A stretch of DNA of 64,000 nucleotides from Microcebus murinus (GCF_040939455.1 NC_134116.1:44283400-44347399), one strand, 5' to 3'. Positions 49,255 to 63,119 are shown, numbered from the stretch's first letter. Made by a program: numbers and translations. Notes: a model not told the origin generated them from the letters alone.

Positions 49255-51415
49255 TTAGCTAGAAGACATATGATCATCATCTTTGTATAAAGGATGATAA
49301 ACCAAAAAAGGCTAAGAATTAATAATTTCTAAAGTAATTTCATTATTCTGAAACTACCATTATTAAAATTCCTGGGCTATCCACACCAGATATAAGGAGA
49401 AAAGAACACCTTTCAGTTTGCTGAAGTATGTGCAGGCATCTTAGAGAATTGTTTTGAAAAAGTAGATGCAAGGACAACATACATTTCATTTCTTTATATC
49501 AATCATGGTTCCTCCAAAAGATAACAAATTGAACCTGTATTTTTAAAAGGCTTTACTAAAAAAACTAAGTGTTGTAGATGGTATTAAGTGATTTCATAGG
49601 AAGTTTCAAGCTACTCAAGGACTAATAATAAGTAGAAACCATTTCCAACATTGAATCCTACTGAGAACTTAGTCATCTGACAAAAGCTATAGTTCCACAG
49701 GAATGCAGTGATTTTCAAAAGCACACAGAAGTGGAGCAGTAAGAGACTACATAACTTGAATCCATTCTTTTTCTTCATTTGATCTCCTGCTATGATTTCA
49801 TTGGTTGAAGCCAATAAGAAACCAGGAGGAAAGAGAGTCCACGGTTGTGCAGTCAGTATAGCACTCAGTCTCCCAAGGCTCAAAGCAGAAGAGGAAAGGA
49901 TAGAATATACACATTGGTAGGACAAAAAAGAATAACAAGCACAAGGATAATGTGTTTTTAAGGGAGATTCATTATTTCAAACAGCACTACTCGATTAAAA
50001 TTTCTGGAATTAGAACTCAAGAATCTGCATTTGTTTGTAGCATCAAAGTGAATTTCTGCATATCAAAGCTTGAAAACTTGAAAAGAATCATCTAAAATAC
50101 TCCCAGCTAAAGAAACACACTTTTACATAACTTTGTTTAATTACATGATTTTAACAAAAATTTCCCAAAAAAATGAGCCCCATACTCCCCAAGGGGAAAT
50201 GCACAATCTCCTTAGAAAATTTTCTCATATTTCTGGTAGCTGATTTATAAACAGAAGGTTTTCTTGCTTTCATTCTTACAATTTTTATGAGCAAAGTATC
50301 AATTTAGCGCATTGTTAAATAAAGTAGATTTCAACTAATGAAGAGTATTATCTTACTTATAAAATGACTATAAACTTGAATGAAATACCAGTAGCAACCA
50401 TAATTTCATTTATAGTGTCCTAATATTATAGAATAATTTTCAAAAAAGCAATTCTGTGACTTCCATGTAAAAGATGTATCAATGATTTTGTCTGAAGAAT
50501 TAAGTTTTGAGAAAACCAACAAAACTGGCCCAAAGAATATTTGACAATTTAGGCAATTTAACAACAACAAAAAAATTAGGATAAGATACAGAACTTGAAT
50601 TATGTACAAAACTAGTTAATGCCTAAGGGACCATAAACCACAATCTTTGCTGTGATTGATCCCATTGGATAAAAAATACTTTCATCCCTACTGGCCAATA
50701 ATTGCAAGTTAATCAATGCCCTTACAGATTTGTAACATAGACAATAGCACATCAATCCCAACACTGTACTGATAGAACACCTAGTATTCTCTTTTGCCTA
50801 TCTCTGAATTTAGTTTAATTTTTATGACACTACTAGCCATATCTAATATAAATATGAAGTCAAAAACACCTATAATAATATTTAGGAGCATAGGTATTTC
50901 ATCAATATGAAAATACTAAAACTGAGTTAAAACTCCACTGGTTGAAATTTATTTAGAGGTATATTTAATTGAGAAAAATATATTCAACAGTTCTTTTATT
51001 AAAATAGCAATGAAAAAAATCATAAGCAGAAAAGAAAGATGAAATATCCATAATCAAATCCTTAAAAATAATGTTTAGATTCCTGTGAATGTAAAAGATC
51101 TTAAAGCACATCTGGGTGGAGGTAAGAGCAGCACAATGGCTATAAAAGCAAAAAGTGTGAAAACAACATTGGTCTTAAGAATCTCATAATAGAGTAATTA
51201 TTCAAATGAATCCCATGCACCCAAGGATATTAAGTAACACAAAAAAGAAATCAACATGTGGTAAATTAATGCCACAAAGTGTAGCAAAACAATAAAGTCA
51301 CTTCAGACCTGAGAAGTCAGGAAGACTTTCTGAACAAAGAATTTGAAATGAGACTTGTAGAAGAACAAAATTTGAATTACAAGAGAATATCTAAAAGACA
51401 GTACAATGAAAGAGA
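49255..51415. other. Unassigned AT-rich DNA
   Basis: No gene or repeat family recognised; a 104-codon minus-strand frame (49611-49925) has no visible domain. Confidence 0.4.
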
Positions 51416-51419
51416 TAGC

Positions 51420-51570
51420 AATGATTCATGTCTGCATTCATTTTCAAATATTATTTGAATACTGATTCTATGCCAAGCTTTGGCTAGCAATTGGAAACAT
51501 AATGGTGAACAAGATGATGTGTTTTTTGCTCTCAAACAGTTTTCATTATAAGTGGGCCAACAGTGCACAG
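51420..51570 (+). mobile_element. Ancient L2/MIR-class fragment
   Basis: 'tctgcattcattttcaaatattatttgaatactgattctatgcc' followed by 'catagtgaacaag'-like text ('cataatggtgaacaagatg') reproduces a widespread old mammalian repeat ('feeding' blocks ...atttattgag...atgtgccag...gtgaacaa). Class uncertain. Confidence 0.5.
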
Positions 51571-52137
51571 GTAGTCATGTTGGCTGTAGTGTATTTTAAA
51601 ATACTTCAGTGAATAACTGTATAGTAAAACCTCAGCTGTTCATTAAGTAAAGCTATGTTTATTAAAATTCAATAAAGTAAGATAGAGTACAACTTTGACA
51701 GAATCTTAGTTGTGTTTAGAAAGGGGAATTAGATTGATGATTTTTATAGACTTTGGGATCTGAGACTAAATGGTCCAAGAGGTTCTATCAAGATCAGAAA
51801 CTAACTGGGAGTGGGCAATTATGTGACGTGAGAGTTTAGGATTGGTTAACCTGTAAAGTGCGTATCTTGAAGGCTCCTTAATATACTATTTACAAAGAAA
51901 AATACTCTTTGGTAAGGAAAGTGTTCTCCTAGCACAGCAGAATGTTGTCATGGATAAATTAATCTGCAGGAACTTCCAGAAGTAAAGAATAATATTGCTT
52001 ATTGTTTTATAATTTTCTTGTGCAGTTTTTTGGAATACACAATAAATGGGATACAAATGGCCTCAGTTCTCACCCTTAAGAGCCATGAGAGCTATGTCAT
52101 ACTGATATTAATGGTCTCAGTGTATGTGTGTGAGGGT
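51571..52137. other. Unassigned DNA
   Basis: About 570 bp with nothing recognised. Confidence 0.35.
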
Positions 52138-52196
52138 GTATATTTGCATTAGATTTAATGTATACCCAATTGTCCAATGTCCTGATCAGAATCACA
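52138..52196 (+). repeat. 59-bp segment duplicated at 53515-53573, copy 1
   Basis: 54 of 59 positions match the downstream copy, without gaps and in the same orientation. Confidence 0.9.
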
Positions 52197-53000
52197 TTTC
52201 ATATACATGATTAAAAAGTATTTAAAGAGCACTTCAGAAGAAGCCACAACCATCTTTTCATTCATTATATTCCTGATCAAAATAAGGTGTTTTATTAATT
52301 AACATAATCAATGTTAGAAATGAATTATTAATGAAGTGAGTAGGGTTCAAAATAAGTTTATTAGTTAGAAGTGCTTTAAAGACTTAACTGTCTTTACTAT
52401 TTCACTTGAACCTGAAATAATATTACATTTGCTACTGATTTACAGGATTATTTATAAATAACTTTGTAGGATTAATTGACAATCACATACTCTATTTCTA
52501 CTGTACATTTCACACAATGAGCTGATGAAATTGTTTTGTTGATTTGAAGGTTATTGTTCTTGTTTTGCTAAATGATGTTAAGTGTATGGCAGAATTTTAT
52601 CTGAATCTTATTTTCAATGTAACCTATGAAATTAGAAAGAGGAGATAGAGATCCCTCATTTATCTCTAAGTATTAAAGGGTAATGATATATATGAAAAAC
52701 AATAATTTAATGCCTCTTTGCCTTATGACAGTTTACAACAGAATAAACTAATGAACAGGGTGTTATAAAAACACTAAGAAGAGGAAATTATTAGATAGGA
52801 AGTTCTTTCTAAGTGTGGACATTAAAGTTGAGGAACAAAGATATAAAGATATCTTTATCAATATCTATATCTAGTGGAATCTAGGGGAACTACACAACAG
52901 TATTTTAAATATATAGAGAGAAAAGTTGCTATAAAAATTCTGGAGCTGGAAGAAAACATAATATTATCCAGAGAATGTCCGAAAGTTCAGAGGGCATTTA

Positions 53001-53005
<5 letters not shown>
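52197..53005. other. Unassigned AT-rich DNA
   Basis: Nothing recognised. Confidence 0.35.

Positions 53006-53054
<49 letters not shown>
53006..53054. repeat. (AG)n microsatellite
   Basis: About 24 uninterrupted AG units. The Arg-Glu run in the plus-strand frame 52874-53173 is a translation artefact. Confidence 0.95.
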
Positions 53055-53058
<4 letters not shown>

Positions 53059-53154
53059 TGCAGAGAACTGTAAGAAGCATCAGATGAGTCTTGGAAACTT
53101 AAACTGCCAGGTCTTGCTAGGCTTGGCAGAAATAAAGCACAAAGTTAAGTACAG

Positions 53155-53740
53155 TAAACCCTCACCATCATGATAGGTTCTTGGAAATGTGACTTTAAGT
53201 GAAACAATGTATAATGACATCAATTTGACCAATTGATATAAACAAGAGTTAAGTTCTTATGACATAATTCTGTTCACAAAAACAACATCAAACTTCTAAA
53301 TAAAGACTAAAAACACTCTAATATTAAATATTGAGATATATGTGAGCTGTACACATTTAAGAAAGATTAATATAAACAAATAAGATAATTATTTAGTTAC
53401 TTATTCATGTTCAGGATCGGGGTATCCAGAGCCCATCCTGGCATATCAGAGGCAAGAGGGAAACCCAACCTGAATGGGAGGCCATTCCATCACTGTGTGC
53501 ACTCACACTCCAATGTATATTTGCATTAGATTTAATGTATTCCCAATTGTACAATGTCATGATAAGAATTACAAGCTCCATGCTCACTCACACAGGAACA
53601 CTTTAGACATGCCAATGAACCTAATATGCACATCTTTGGAAAGTTAAGAGGCAATCAGAATACCTAAAGAAAACCCACAGAGACAGGAGATAATGTGGCA
53701 ACTCCACACTGACAATGGCCTCAGCTGGTAATTGATTAAT
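53155..53740 (+). mobile_element. DNA-transposon-like old repeat, interrupted
   Basis: 'ggttcttggaaatgtgactttaagtgaaac' and 'catcaaacttctaaataaag' (left part) and 'aatatgcacatctttggaaag', 'aagaaaacccacagagacagg', 'caactccacactgacaatgg' (right part) are familiar blocks of a widespread mammalian repeat that I believe belongs to an old DNA transposon. The body is broken at about 53514-53573 by a copy of the 52.1-kb segment. Confidence 0.55.
53515..53573 (+). repeat. 59-bp duplicated segment, copy 2
   Basis: The counterpart of 52138-52196. It sits between 'gtgcactcacactc' and 'atgctcactcacac', that is, within a stretch that otherwise reads as continuous repeat. Confidence 0.9.
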
Positions 53741-55150
53741 TTATTCTCATCAATATTATAACAAAATGTTGTCATTCAAGCACCTGATCTATTATTCTAA
53801 GTAAAAGGAGAAATCATGCAAAAGTTTTAAAAGGGATGTTTATATGATTTCATTTGGGATATAAAATGAATATTCAGGTAGATCTGTGGAGAATGGATGA
53901 ATTAGAATGGATGAATGGATTAATTGGCAAAACAAGAAAGTTGAGAAACTGATTAGATGACTAAAGGTTATGTCACTTTACATGGTCGTGAAGTTAGGAA
54001 GACAGACACACAAATATTTTGAGGGATCCATTAATCTAGCTGCTGTTACCAAGAATGAGGACAAGAAATGTCTAGACTCTAGATAGAGGCTGTAAACCAG
54101 GGAAACATATTTCCAATGCAGAATAGCAGCTATTATACATCCTGTCCCCAAATTATATGGTATCAGAGAGCTGAATATCTTCTGTTTTGGGATGTCTCTT
54201 GGGAAATAGCATATAGCCATATATCAGTTAGCTATATATCAGTTAATAGCCAAGAATATCAGTTAACAAAAGGTGTTAGAAGACTGTGGGAAAATGGTGT
54301 GAGCATCTTTGAATTTTGTAATTACTGAAGAAGAATTCAGTGGCTACAGTCGTAAGTTTGTGTGGAGTTAAAAGTTGGAAGTATTTTTTTTATGATTAAT
54401 GAGAATACTGAGTAATATGTGAATAACAATTTATTGTCTAGAAGACTTATGCTTAAGTGTTCCCTAAAATAAACATGAATACAAGAACTAATAAATTGAT
54501 CCTGGTGGAGTTGTAGAGTGTAGGTTTCCTTCAAGAGCCTCTGAGTAACACATTAAAAATTGCTTGGAAGTTTCACATAGGAATCATTTTGGAAAAGATT
54601 ATGGAGGACCTTGAATGCTGGGATAAAATATTTTCTTTAATTCTATGGATTACATTACATATATGGATATGAATGCGACTCGTTTGCTAAAATAGAATAT
54701 ATCTCTCAGACAACAGCTTGCTATTGGCCATAAGCAAGACATTAAATGTTTAACTCTCAGTCTCTCTAAACCTGTATGATGACTCATTTAATGTCAGTTT
54801 GATTAGAAATAAACATATGAAATCATGACTGCTTAGAAAGGATAAATCCTTACTAAAATACGTAGTCATTTATTTTTGTCTTCTCCATTTTTCAGGAATG
54901 GCTGGATATTGAATGCAGTAGTACTGTGTATAATGTTCTACTCACTAATAGCTTTTTTGATGTACACAGTTGGTTGTTTAATCATGACCTAGCTGTAAAT
55001 TTTAGAAGTAACTTAGATAAGGGGAGACACAGAGACAGATATAAAGAAGGAGAGAGAAAGAGAGGAGGTGGGTAGGGGAGCACATATATCCTATCTCAGT
55101 ATTATAACTGTGTCCCATGGGAGCTGTTGATGGCTATGTTCCACAAGGAG
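53741..55150. other. Unassigned DNA
   Basis: No gene recognised. A small tandem reiteration of 'atatatcagttagct' type units occurs at about 54211-54265. Confidence 0.4.
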
Positions 55151-55274
<124 letters not shown>

Positions 55275-55871
55275 TGGATAGAGTGGTCTCCCCGAAAAAG
55301 TGGAGGACTGGGGAGACTCAATATATCAGAAGTCCTAGAGAACATGACATCAGCATGTGATGAGGTATATAGCATAGGGATCATTTTTCACAGCTTAGGT
55401 CCAGGACCTGCTCAAGTGCAGTGTGATTCCAGTCTTCTGTTTCTTCCTTGCAGTAGACCTCTGAGCTCATGCCACTTGTTTCTCTTTTAGTTCGACATAA
55501 CCTTTCATACTCCTACTCCCTTTCTTACTGCTTTTGGGGGAAAAATGCACAAATGCCTTTTGTTTAAAGTTTAATTGATATCTGCTCTGTGAGAACACCT
55601 GTTTTTATTTCTGTATCAGTTGCTCAACAATTGTGTCTCTTTCATCAGGCCCCAATAATTCTCTCCTAACACAAATATACACGTATATATCCAAACCCTT
55701 TTTCTGGTGCCATCTTAACTAAGCATGGGAAGGTCATTTCCTCCAGTAATCTTCCTCTTTGCAAACTGAAGGTGTAATAAAAGCAGAACTATATCTGATG
55801 ATCCAATCTTAGATGGTCATTTTCTCTTAGTGTTTCCCTACTTTGTGCACTTGCTCTTAGATATAGGATTA
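55275..55871. other. Unassigned DNA
   Basis: Nothing recognised. Confidence 0.35.
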
Positions 55872-56080
55872 ATAGTAACTAACACTTAGTACTTACTAAA
55901 TGCCAGATATTGTAAAATATACCTTACACAAATTTAATTTTTAATGCTCACAGTATCTCCAATAGGTGGATTCTATTAATATTCTTTTTACTCATGAGAA
56001 GACTGATGAATAGAGAAATAGTCACATGATAGAGGCAGGATACCAAACCAGGCACATGTGTTCAGAGCTCTTTTTGTAAT
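55872..56080 (+). mobile_element. MIR SINE
   Basis: 'tactaaatgccagatattgtaaaatat', 'tctattaatattctttttactcatgagaagactga' and the terminal 'cagagctctttt' follow the MIR 3' half. Confidence 0.65.
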
Positions 56081-58219
56081 TTTTAACCATTATGATATGG
56101 GGATTTAAATAACTGAGATTGATGTAGATGAAAGTTATATAAATCAAGGAAGGAAGTGAGGGTAGATCAAGTTTAGTGAGAGAACTAACATGGTTATATC
56201 AGAAACACCAATGACGACAGGGGCAGTCCATTAATCCAAGCATAATTGCATTCTAACATATTTTCTGTGACTAAAATTAGACCAATATCAAACAGGAAAA
56301 CTTCAAGTAATTTATTTGAGTAAGTATGGTTTTTGGAACTATCACTAAGGAGTTACTTTGGTTTATATCAGAGAACCAATGACAACTGCCACCACCATCA
56401 CCACAGCAAACACATGTACATTGAAGACGCTATCCCATGATACATTCCAGGATATTCTTTACACAGAGCAGAAATAATGGATGTTGTTGCATAATTTAAA
56501 TGGTCTTTGATTTGGAAACAGTATGAGTAACTATGTGGGTAACAATAAAAAAATAGACATACTTGTGTTAGAATAACTCAATTGTTTTCCACTGAGAAAT
56601 GATTCAAAGTAAACTTATGGCTAAGTATATACAAATATTTTATTTGGATGATATTTCTCAAAATTGCATCATGATTTTTAAATTTTATTAAGAAAATTTT
56701 ATAAATTGAGCACCTTGCCCTTCTTAAGTGGCTAGAAATGGGATATAAAATTCAATATTCTTTTGATGCTGGTAGGGAAATAGAATTTGGTTAACTTGGT
56801 TAATAATTTAGTATATGTGTTTTAATACATACTAAAAGGGTAGTGGCAGAAAAGTACAATTTTGTATGCACAAAAGTGAAATAAATTTTGATTATCACTG
56901 AAAAATTGAGACTACTTTTGTTCTAAAGTAAAATGTCAGGTTGTTCCTGAATATAAAGGTGAAAAATGGCAATATTTAATTAGATAAGTTTATAGTTTCT
57001 AGAAAGTAAATTACTTGCTTGCTTTATAGTAACTGCAGATAATGAATCTAAAAACAGCATAACTGCATTAATTTTTTTACAAAGTTTGATGTTCTTATTT
57101 ATAAACTCATGTTACATGAGAGAAGAGACTTAAGAATACTGACAAATATTATACTAATATAAAAGTAGAATTTAGTTTCTTCTCTGATAAATGATAGTTT
57201 AATCTGTGATCAATGTTTCTAATAAGTAGTAGTAAAATGTTGTTACTACTTTCTGTACTATTTTTTCAGGCAAAAAATTTTATGTATCATGAGAATAATT
57301 TTTGGCTTTCCACTAACTTTACCATGGCCTTGATTGTGAAAGAGCTAAGGTTCTTTAAATTGTGTTACGTGCTGTGTTTATTTATATTTCCACTTTGATT
57401 CGTAAGTAACCAAATTATTGTTTCTCAAGCTGTTACCGTCATACTTATTCAAGTGACCAAATCTCTATTGATAATTCTTTTGATTTTTGCCTTCTTAAGA
57501 ACAAACTCTAAATATGGAAAGAAAAGAAAAATTAGTTTATTTTTCACACTTAAAACGATCTTTGAATTTTTTCAGAGACGATATTCTTTAGGGCAATTTC
57601 AAACAATTATTCTTGCATTGTATAAAAAGAAAGATACTAGATAATTTTGTTTGTTTAGAATGTTTTATATTTCTCAGTTAACTTCAACATTATTATAAGA
57701 CTTTCATGGGAAGTGTTGCCATATCAAAAGACAATTTTGTAAAATGTTTTAATATAAGTGTTTCAGACATTGTCCACTTGGCAAAATGGATTAAAAGACC
57801 CCAAAATGGATTAAAAGATATGTGTTAATGACCTCATGATAAATAGTAATTCTTATCTCAAAGAGAAGAATAATCAATGAAGTTAATATGAAATTATTAT
57901 CTATTTTATTCAAAAGAAAACTTTACTGTCCTACATTCTGGTATTGTTAGATATTATAAAAGTTAACCACAAACCAGAAGGTTTGCCTTTCTTCTAATGC
58001 TTTACTGAAAGTTTAGCTATATTATCTGCAGGCTAGACTTTGTATATTCAGTGAAGCAAAACAAGTCTCAGAGACTCTTAGAAAGACTATAATAAGTACT
58101 TTTAACTAATGGTATTTCAACAAATTGATTTATTAGTACAGGTTTCAGCGCTTAAAGCTGACATTGCTTAGGCAACTCTAAAATAGTTGTAGTAATTACT
58201 TACTATAAACTAAATCCAT
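56081..58219. other. Unassigned AT-rich DNA
   Basis: About 2.1 kb with nothing recognised except a small tandem duplication, caaaatggattaaaaga, at about 57782-57818. Confidence 0.4.
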
Positions 58220-58228
58220 TTCTAGGAC

Positions 58229-58515
58229 ATGTTAGATGTGAATTTACTCATCCCCTCCTCCATCCTTCCACATGCTTGATTTCTGTTGAGTGTTACTTCC
58301 ATATGGTCATATAAGTGTTGATAGATTAATTCCAGTTTGAAAAGTGAGTACATGGTGGTATTTGTTCTGCCATTCTTTCGATACTCACTGATGCTATCTG
58401 GGTGATGGGCACACTTATAATATTGACTCAAACTGTATAAAAGCAATACATGTAACCAAAATGCTTGTACCCCCATAATATTCTGAAATTTAAAAAACAA
58501 ACAAACAAACAAACC
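58229..58515 (+). mobile_element. 5'-inverted L1 3' end (diverged)
   Basis: 58229 to about 58386 is L1 sequence in reverse orientation ('tcatcccctcctcc', 'ttgaaaagtgagtacatgg', 'ctgccattctttcgatac'). About 58390-58490 runs forward ('gctatctgggtgatgggc', 'gcttgtacccccataatattctgaaattt') into an A/CAAA tail. A 9-bp direct repeat, ttctaggac, occurs at 58220-58228 and 58536-58544; the second lies about 20 bases beyond the tail, so it is a candidate and not proof. Confidence 0.75.
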
Positions 58516-58544
58516 TCAATCTTAAAAGTAAAAAATTCTAGGAC

Positions 58545-60307
58545 TCTGTTCAAGAAGCAGCCAACTGTATGAATGCTGAAAGCTGGGTTCCCTAACCCAG
58601 ACTCAAAGAAACAAGAATCATTTACAACTGACCCAATGAGAGAAATTTAATTGTTGTTATTTGTTTTTGAATATTATTGGTATTATTTTTTAATATTTTA
58701 TTTTCTTATGATATATAAGTACATCTTTTTTCTTATTAGTTTATTTCTAACTCTCAAATTATAATATAAATCAAAACATTTTATTGGGATCTAATTATCA
58801 CCAAAATTTAGATTTTAGAATCAAATAATTTTAATGAATCTTCTATTTTTTTCATAGCAATATAGTTATCTGAATAGGAAAATATATATCATGCAGTCCA
58901 TTAACTGAGCAAATAACCATCTTCCATGTTGTGCAATATTTGAGAAATGTTCATTCACCAGTAACTAGGTATGAAAAGCTCACCATTAAGGAATGCGTTT
59001 TTCATTTAACATGTAGAGTCAATGCTTATAGAGACTTTTCATGAAAAGTAGCTTGTTACCTTGTCAATATCAAAAAAAAGTGTCTCAGCCTCACAAATGG
59101 TAATAAAAATCATTTTCTGGCAAGCTAGTGACCTTAACAAATTTAGAAAACAGATCAAAAGTCGACATCTATAGGAATCGTAAGAGAAATTCTTAGATTT
59201 GGTTTACTAACCTTTAGAAGGAACAACAAATAATAGTCTTTTAAAATATACATTCCCTAATGAAATTTCCAGAAAAAAATAACTCTCTGACTTCAGTTAT
59301 TTAATATAATATACTCAAGGGGAGTTTGCACTGTTAATGACTCCACTTACTACCACTTACTACTACCTATGCAAATAAGCAGGGAAATACATTTAAAAAG
59401 GAGCATTTTTGGTAATCAAGAATAAATTTTGAACATTGTTCATTAGCAGTATTGGGGGTTTCTTAATAAAATGACCCCAAATTTGAAAATAGTCAAAAGA
59501 GACCACATGTTGACTGTTCACTATCCTTCACTGTTAAAATCCTTCTTGATGATTATTTCATTTTGGTGGGGAATGCACACATTATTTATTTACATATTTA
59601 CAATCACTTAAGGGCACAGAATCTGTGAAGTTACATGCCAATTTGAAAAGCTAGAAAAGGAGAGATACATATAATTTCTTTCTAATCAAATATACCCCAA
59701 AGTTTCAGTTTCATTGCTTCGTAGAATATTATCAATTTAGTAGGTTACATAGTTGTTTATTTTATTTTATTTTATTGACTTCAAGAACAGAAATTTATTT
59801 TGTCACAGATCTGGAGCTAGAAGTCCAGTATTTCTTTCTAATATTTGTTTTTAAAAGTATGTGTTATCCATCCCTTAAAGTGCTTTTGAACCCTTGTTAA
59901 TGAGTTGAATAAAACATTTGGCATATTTGTATTTGATATTCTTATAAAAAGTCACTCTTTCTGGAAACTATACTGAGACAAGCTTGAAATTTCAGGACTT
60001 AACATTCAATGACAAATATTAATGTTGAAAGTAATTTTTTTGTTTCTTTAGGATATAGTTGACTGGGATATGCAAACATCCCTAAGACTGCCAGATACCT
60101 TGGAAAAATCAGAACCATATCTGTTCTTCAGGCTTTATAGTGATTCACTTAAAATACATGCAATCTTCTCTTAAGACAAGATAGCCCTGTCCCCTTAAAA
60201 AAAAAAAAAAAAAAAAGGAAAAGGAAAAAGAACATGTTTTTATTTATTTTAGAAATAATCATATACTTTATCAAAGTAAAACAGCTAATATTGACAAAAA
60301 CTAACAG
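58545..60307. other. Unassigned AT-rich DNA
   Basis: No gene or family recognised. It includes (TTTTA)n at about 59757-59776 and a 22-base A run at about 60197-60218. Confidence 0.4.
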
Positions 60308-60806
60308 TATTAGTTTCCTATTGCTGCTATAAAAAGTTACTAAACACTTAATGACTTAAAACAATACAAATTTATTATTTTACTGTTCTGTAGGTCTGGA
60401 GTCCAACACAGGCTCACTGTGCTAAATAAATGTGGTGTCATGACTGTGTCTTTCAGAAGGCTGGAGAGAAGAATCCAAGTTCTTGCCTTTCCCAGATTAT
60501 AGGAGACAAACATATTCCTTGATTTGATGTCCCCTTCAAAGCCAGCAACAGTAGGTCCTCTCTGCTTGCATTGTCTCATTTCTCACAGGCTATCTCCCTC
60601 TTCCACTTTTAAGGACCCTACTGATTACATGAGGCCTATCTGGACAACCCAGGATAACCTCCTTCTTTTAAGGTGAATAGATTAGCAATCTTACTTTGCT
60701 CTGCAACTTCAATTCCTCTTTTTATTACCAGAACATAGTCACAGATTCCAGGGATTAAGATGTAGACATCTTTGGAGAGAAGGGACATTATTCTGCCTAC
60801 TAGACT
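60308..60806 (-). mobile_element. MLT1-type LTR, antisense
   Basis: On the minus strand it reads 'gtaggcagaataatgtcc', 'aatccctggaatctgtg', 'tgctggctttgaaggg' and 'ataataaatttgtattg' and ends 'ataggaaactaatac', the MLT1 layout. Same general class as the LTR at 18.3-18.7 kb but a different subtype or age. Solo LTR. A 79-codon minus-strand frame within it is not a gene. Confidence 0.85.
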
Positions 60807-60909
60807 AACCAAATATGAATTTAGATAATTAACTTTTACAAAATAAAGGTGTATGAGAAGTGTATTCTTGATAAAGTCGACTATTCATTCACTCATTCTT
60901 TCATTTATT

Positions 60910-61165
60910 CTCTAAGAGGCAGTGTGGTATAGTAGGAATAACTAGGATATATTTAATAATAACCACGAAGAAGGAAAAGTAGATATGTAATTGTAGGAAA
61001 TGGTTTAGTCTCTTAGAAGCTTTATGCTCAAATTATTCATGAGAAAAATAAAGGCCATTAAACCTACCTCAGAGTATTGCACTGAGGAGTGTAATAATTA
61101 ATATAAAGAAAATAAAATTAGTCAACAAATATTAGCTACTATTATTGTAGCACAATGCCTGTGCT
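60910..61165 (+). mobile_element. MIR SINE, nearly full length
   Basis: 'gaggcagtgtggtatagtagg' (head), 'gcttacctcagagtattgc'-like 'cctacctcagagtattgcactgagg' (core), and 'gcacaatgcctgtgctgaatagatgttcag' (tail) occur in MIR order. Confidence 0.7.
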
Positions 61166-63119
61166 GAATAGATGTTCAGTAAGTGGAGTTTATTCATTTA
61201 ATTAAATAATTTGTTTATTCATGTATTATTTCAAAACATCTTAATTTCCTGCCATTATCATGTAATGCTAAAACACACACAATATATAGTGTGGTGTTTC
61301 TAAAATATTTTAATCATGTTTTTTGCCATCACTGACAAAAGGGTACTGAAGTTTTAATATTATTATGACCATTTCTCATGTTAGAGAGTTAGGAAATTAA
61401 TCACAGAGAGATTAACAAAAATTAGCAGGGTCCTATTGGAAAATTAAGAAGTGTTAAAATCTCTAATTTTCAGACTACTGAATTCCTTGTGAGTATAGTG
61501 ATTTTTAGGTCTATTGTGAATTTTTAAAAAATGTGTTGCCATGTCATCATAAGTCTCCAAGTGTTTTAACATCCTCTACATTGTATATCCATAAATTAAC
61601 CCCAGCAAGGTCTTTGTTGTCTTATCAGTACTACTTTTTAATATCAAGCATTCATACAATTAATAGCAGCATAAACTTACATGTGAAAAACTAGATCTTC
61701 TTTTACATGATAGATAAATTTTAAACATATATTTAATGGTTTAAGGCATATATATTAAATTATTTTAATTATTATATTATATTATGAAATATATAATTTG
61801 TTAAATTCCACACTCGATAGCTTAAGTAATTTAAATTTACATTTCCCAAACTTTGATTCATCTAGATCATAGCTTCTCACTTGTACCACAGATTAAAAGC
61901 AATTGTATTTTTATCCTTGCTCAAAGAAAATTTTATTGTCCCTGGGATCCTTTCTGCAGGAAACCTATTCTTAAATACATACTGATTTTGAAAACTATTT
62001 TAACTACTTAATCTTTCTTACTTATTTTGAGTTATATGACAGAAATGAATATTTAAGTATTCTCTGTTATATGCATGGAAAAGTGTGGGTATGGAAATGT
62101 ATATTGTGTTAAAGAACCACTATGGTAGGGCTATACCCAATGATTTGGTTGACATTAGACAAGTTATTTTTTTATCTACAAAATTAGTAGATTTTAGTAG
62201 ATAATCTAAAGTGTTATGTATAACTCTACTGAATTCAATCTGCTATAAATAATAGCATTGAGTAGTTGCTTATACATTACTTTTTTCTTACATAAATTTT
62301 ATTTTTAAACTCATTTCATACTCATTAGATTCTGAGGATAAAAAGTTATTTAAGAGGTTTAATTATGTCTATTCTACTAAAACTCTGATCCCATCATTAA
62401 AACTGAAAGCTAACAAGTGCATAGAGATTTTATATATCGTTTCTGAAGATCATTCAACATCTGTGACACCTTCTTCAAGCAACTTTCTCTCATGTTCTTT
62501 TTTTAAAAAAAAAAAAATTGAAATTATTTTTAAATAGTTTAAGACTCAAGAGGAGTTGCCATAGAGTTTGTATGTGCCCACACCCAGCTTAGCCTAATGA
62601 TAATATCTTACATAACCATAGCACATTGTCAATTTGTTCTAACTCAGGCTTCAGTAACCAAATGCAGAATACAGAGTAATGAAAAGGAAAATGTACAAGG
62701 TAGTGTTTTATTTGTCTGTTTGTTTCAGTTGATGTTAATGCTGCCCTTGTAATAAAATTGGAGCAATTTCAAACGACCTTTCAAGATATATGAATATTTT
62801 CACAAGTTAATTGGGATATAACCCCAATGAGGACAGAACTGAGCAATGAACTAAGAGACAGAAGAGAGTGATATAATTATTAACTTCATTACTCTTGAAT
62901 GTCTCATTTTCCTCAGCAATAAAATGAGTATAAATTTTCTTGCCAAGTATCTTTGACAGGCGTGATTGGAGGATGAAAACTGTTTTATTCACGTACGTGA
63001 AAATGTATATAAATTTTAAGATAATGTTCAAAGGTAAGGACTGATGTTCACTATATCCAACTTTCTTCATTGTTCTTTTACTTTACTAGTAAATCTACTT
63101 AAAGTAAAGTTCATAATAA
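61166..63119. other. Unassigned AT-rich DNA
   Basis: No gene recognised. About 62530-62720 resembles an old L1M segment ('gtttgtatgtgcccacacccag...aatatcttacataaccatagcac'); 61360-61470 may hold a MIR scrap. Neither is firm. Confidence 0.4.

Noticed and set aside
52874..53173. 99-codon frame with an Arg-Glu repeat
   Set aside because: Driven by the (AG)n tract; the flanking residues show no family resemblance.
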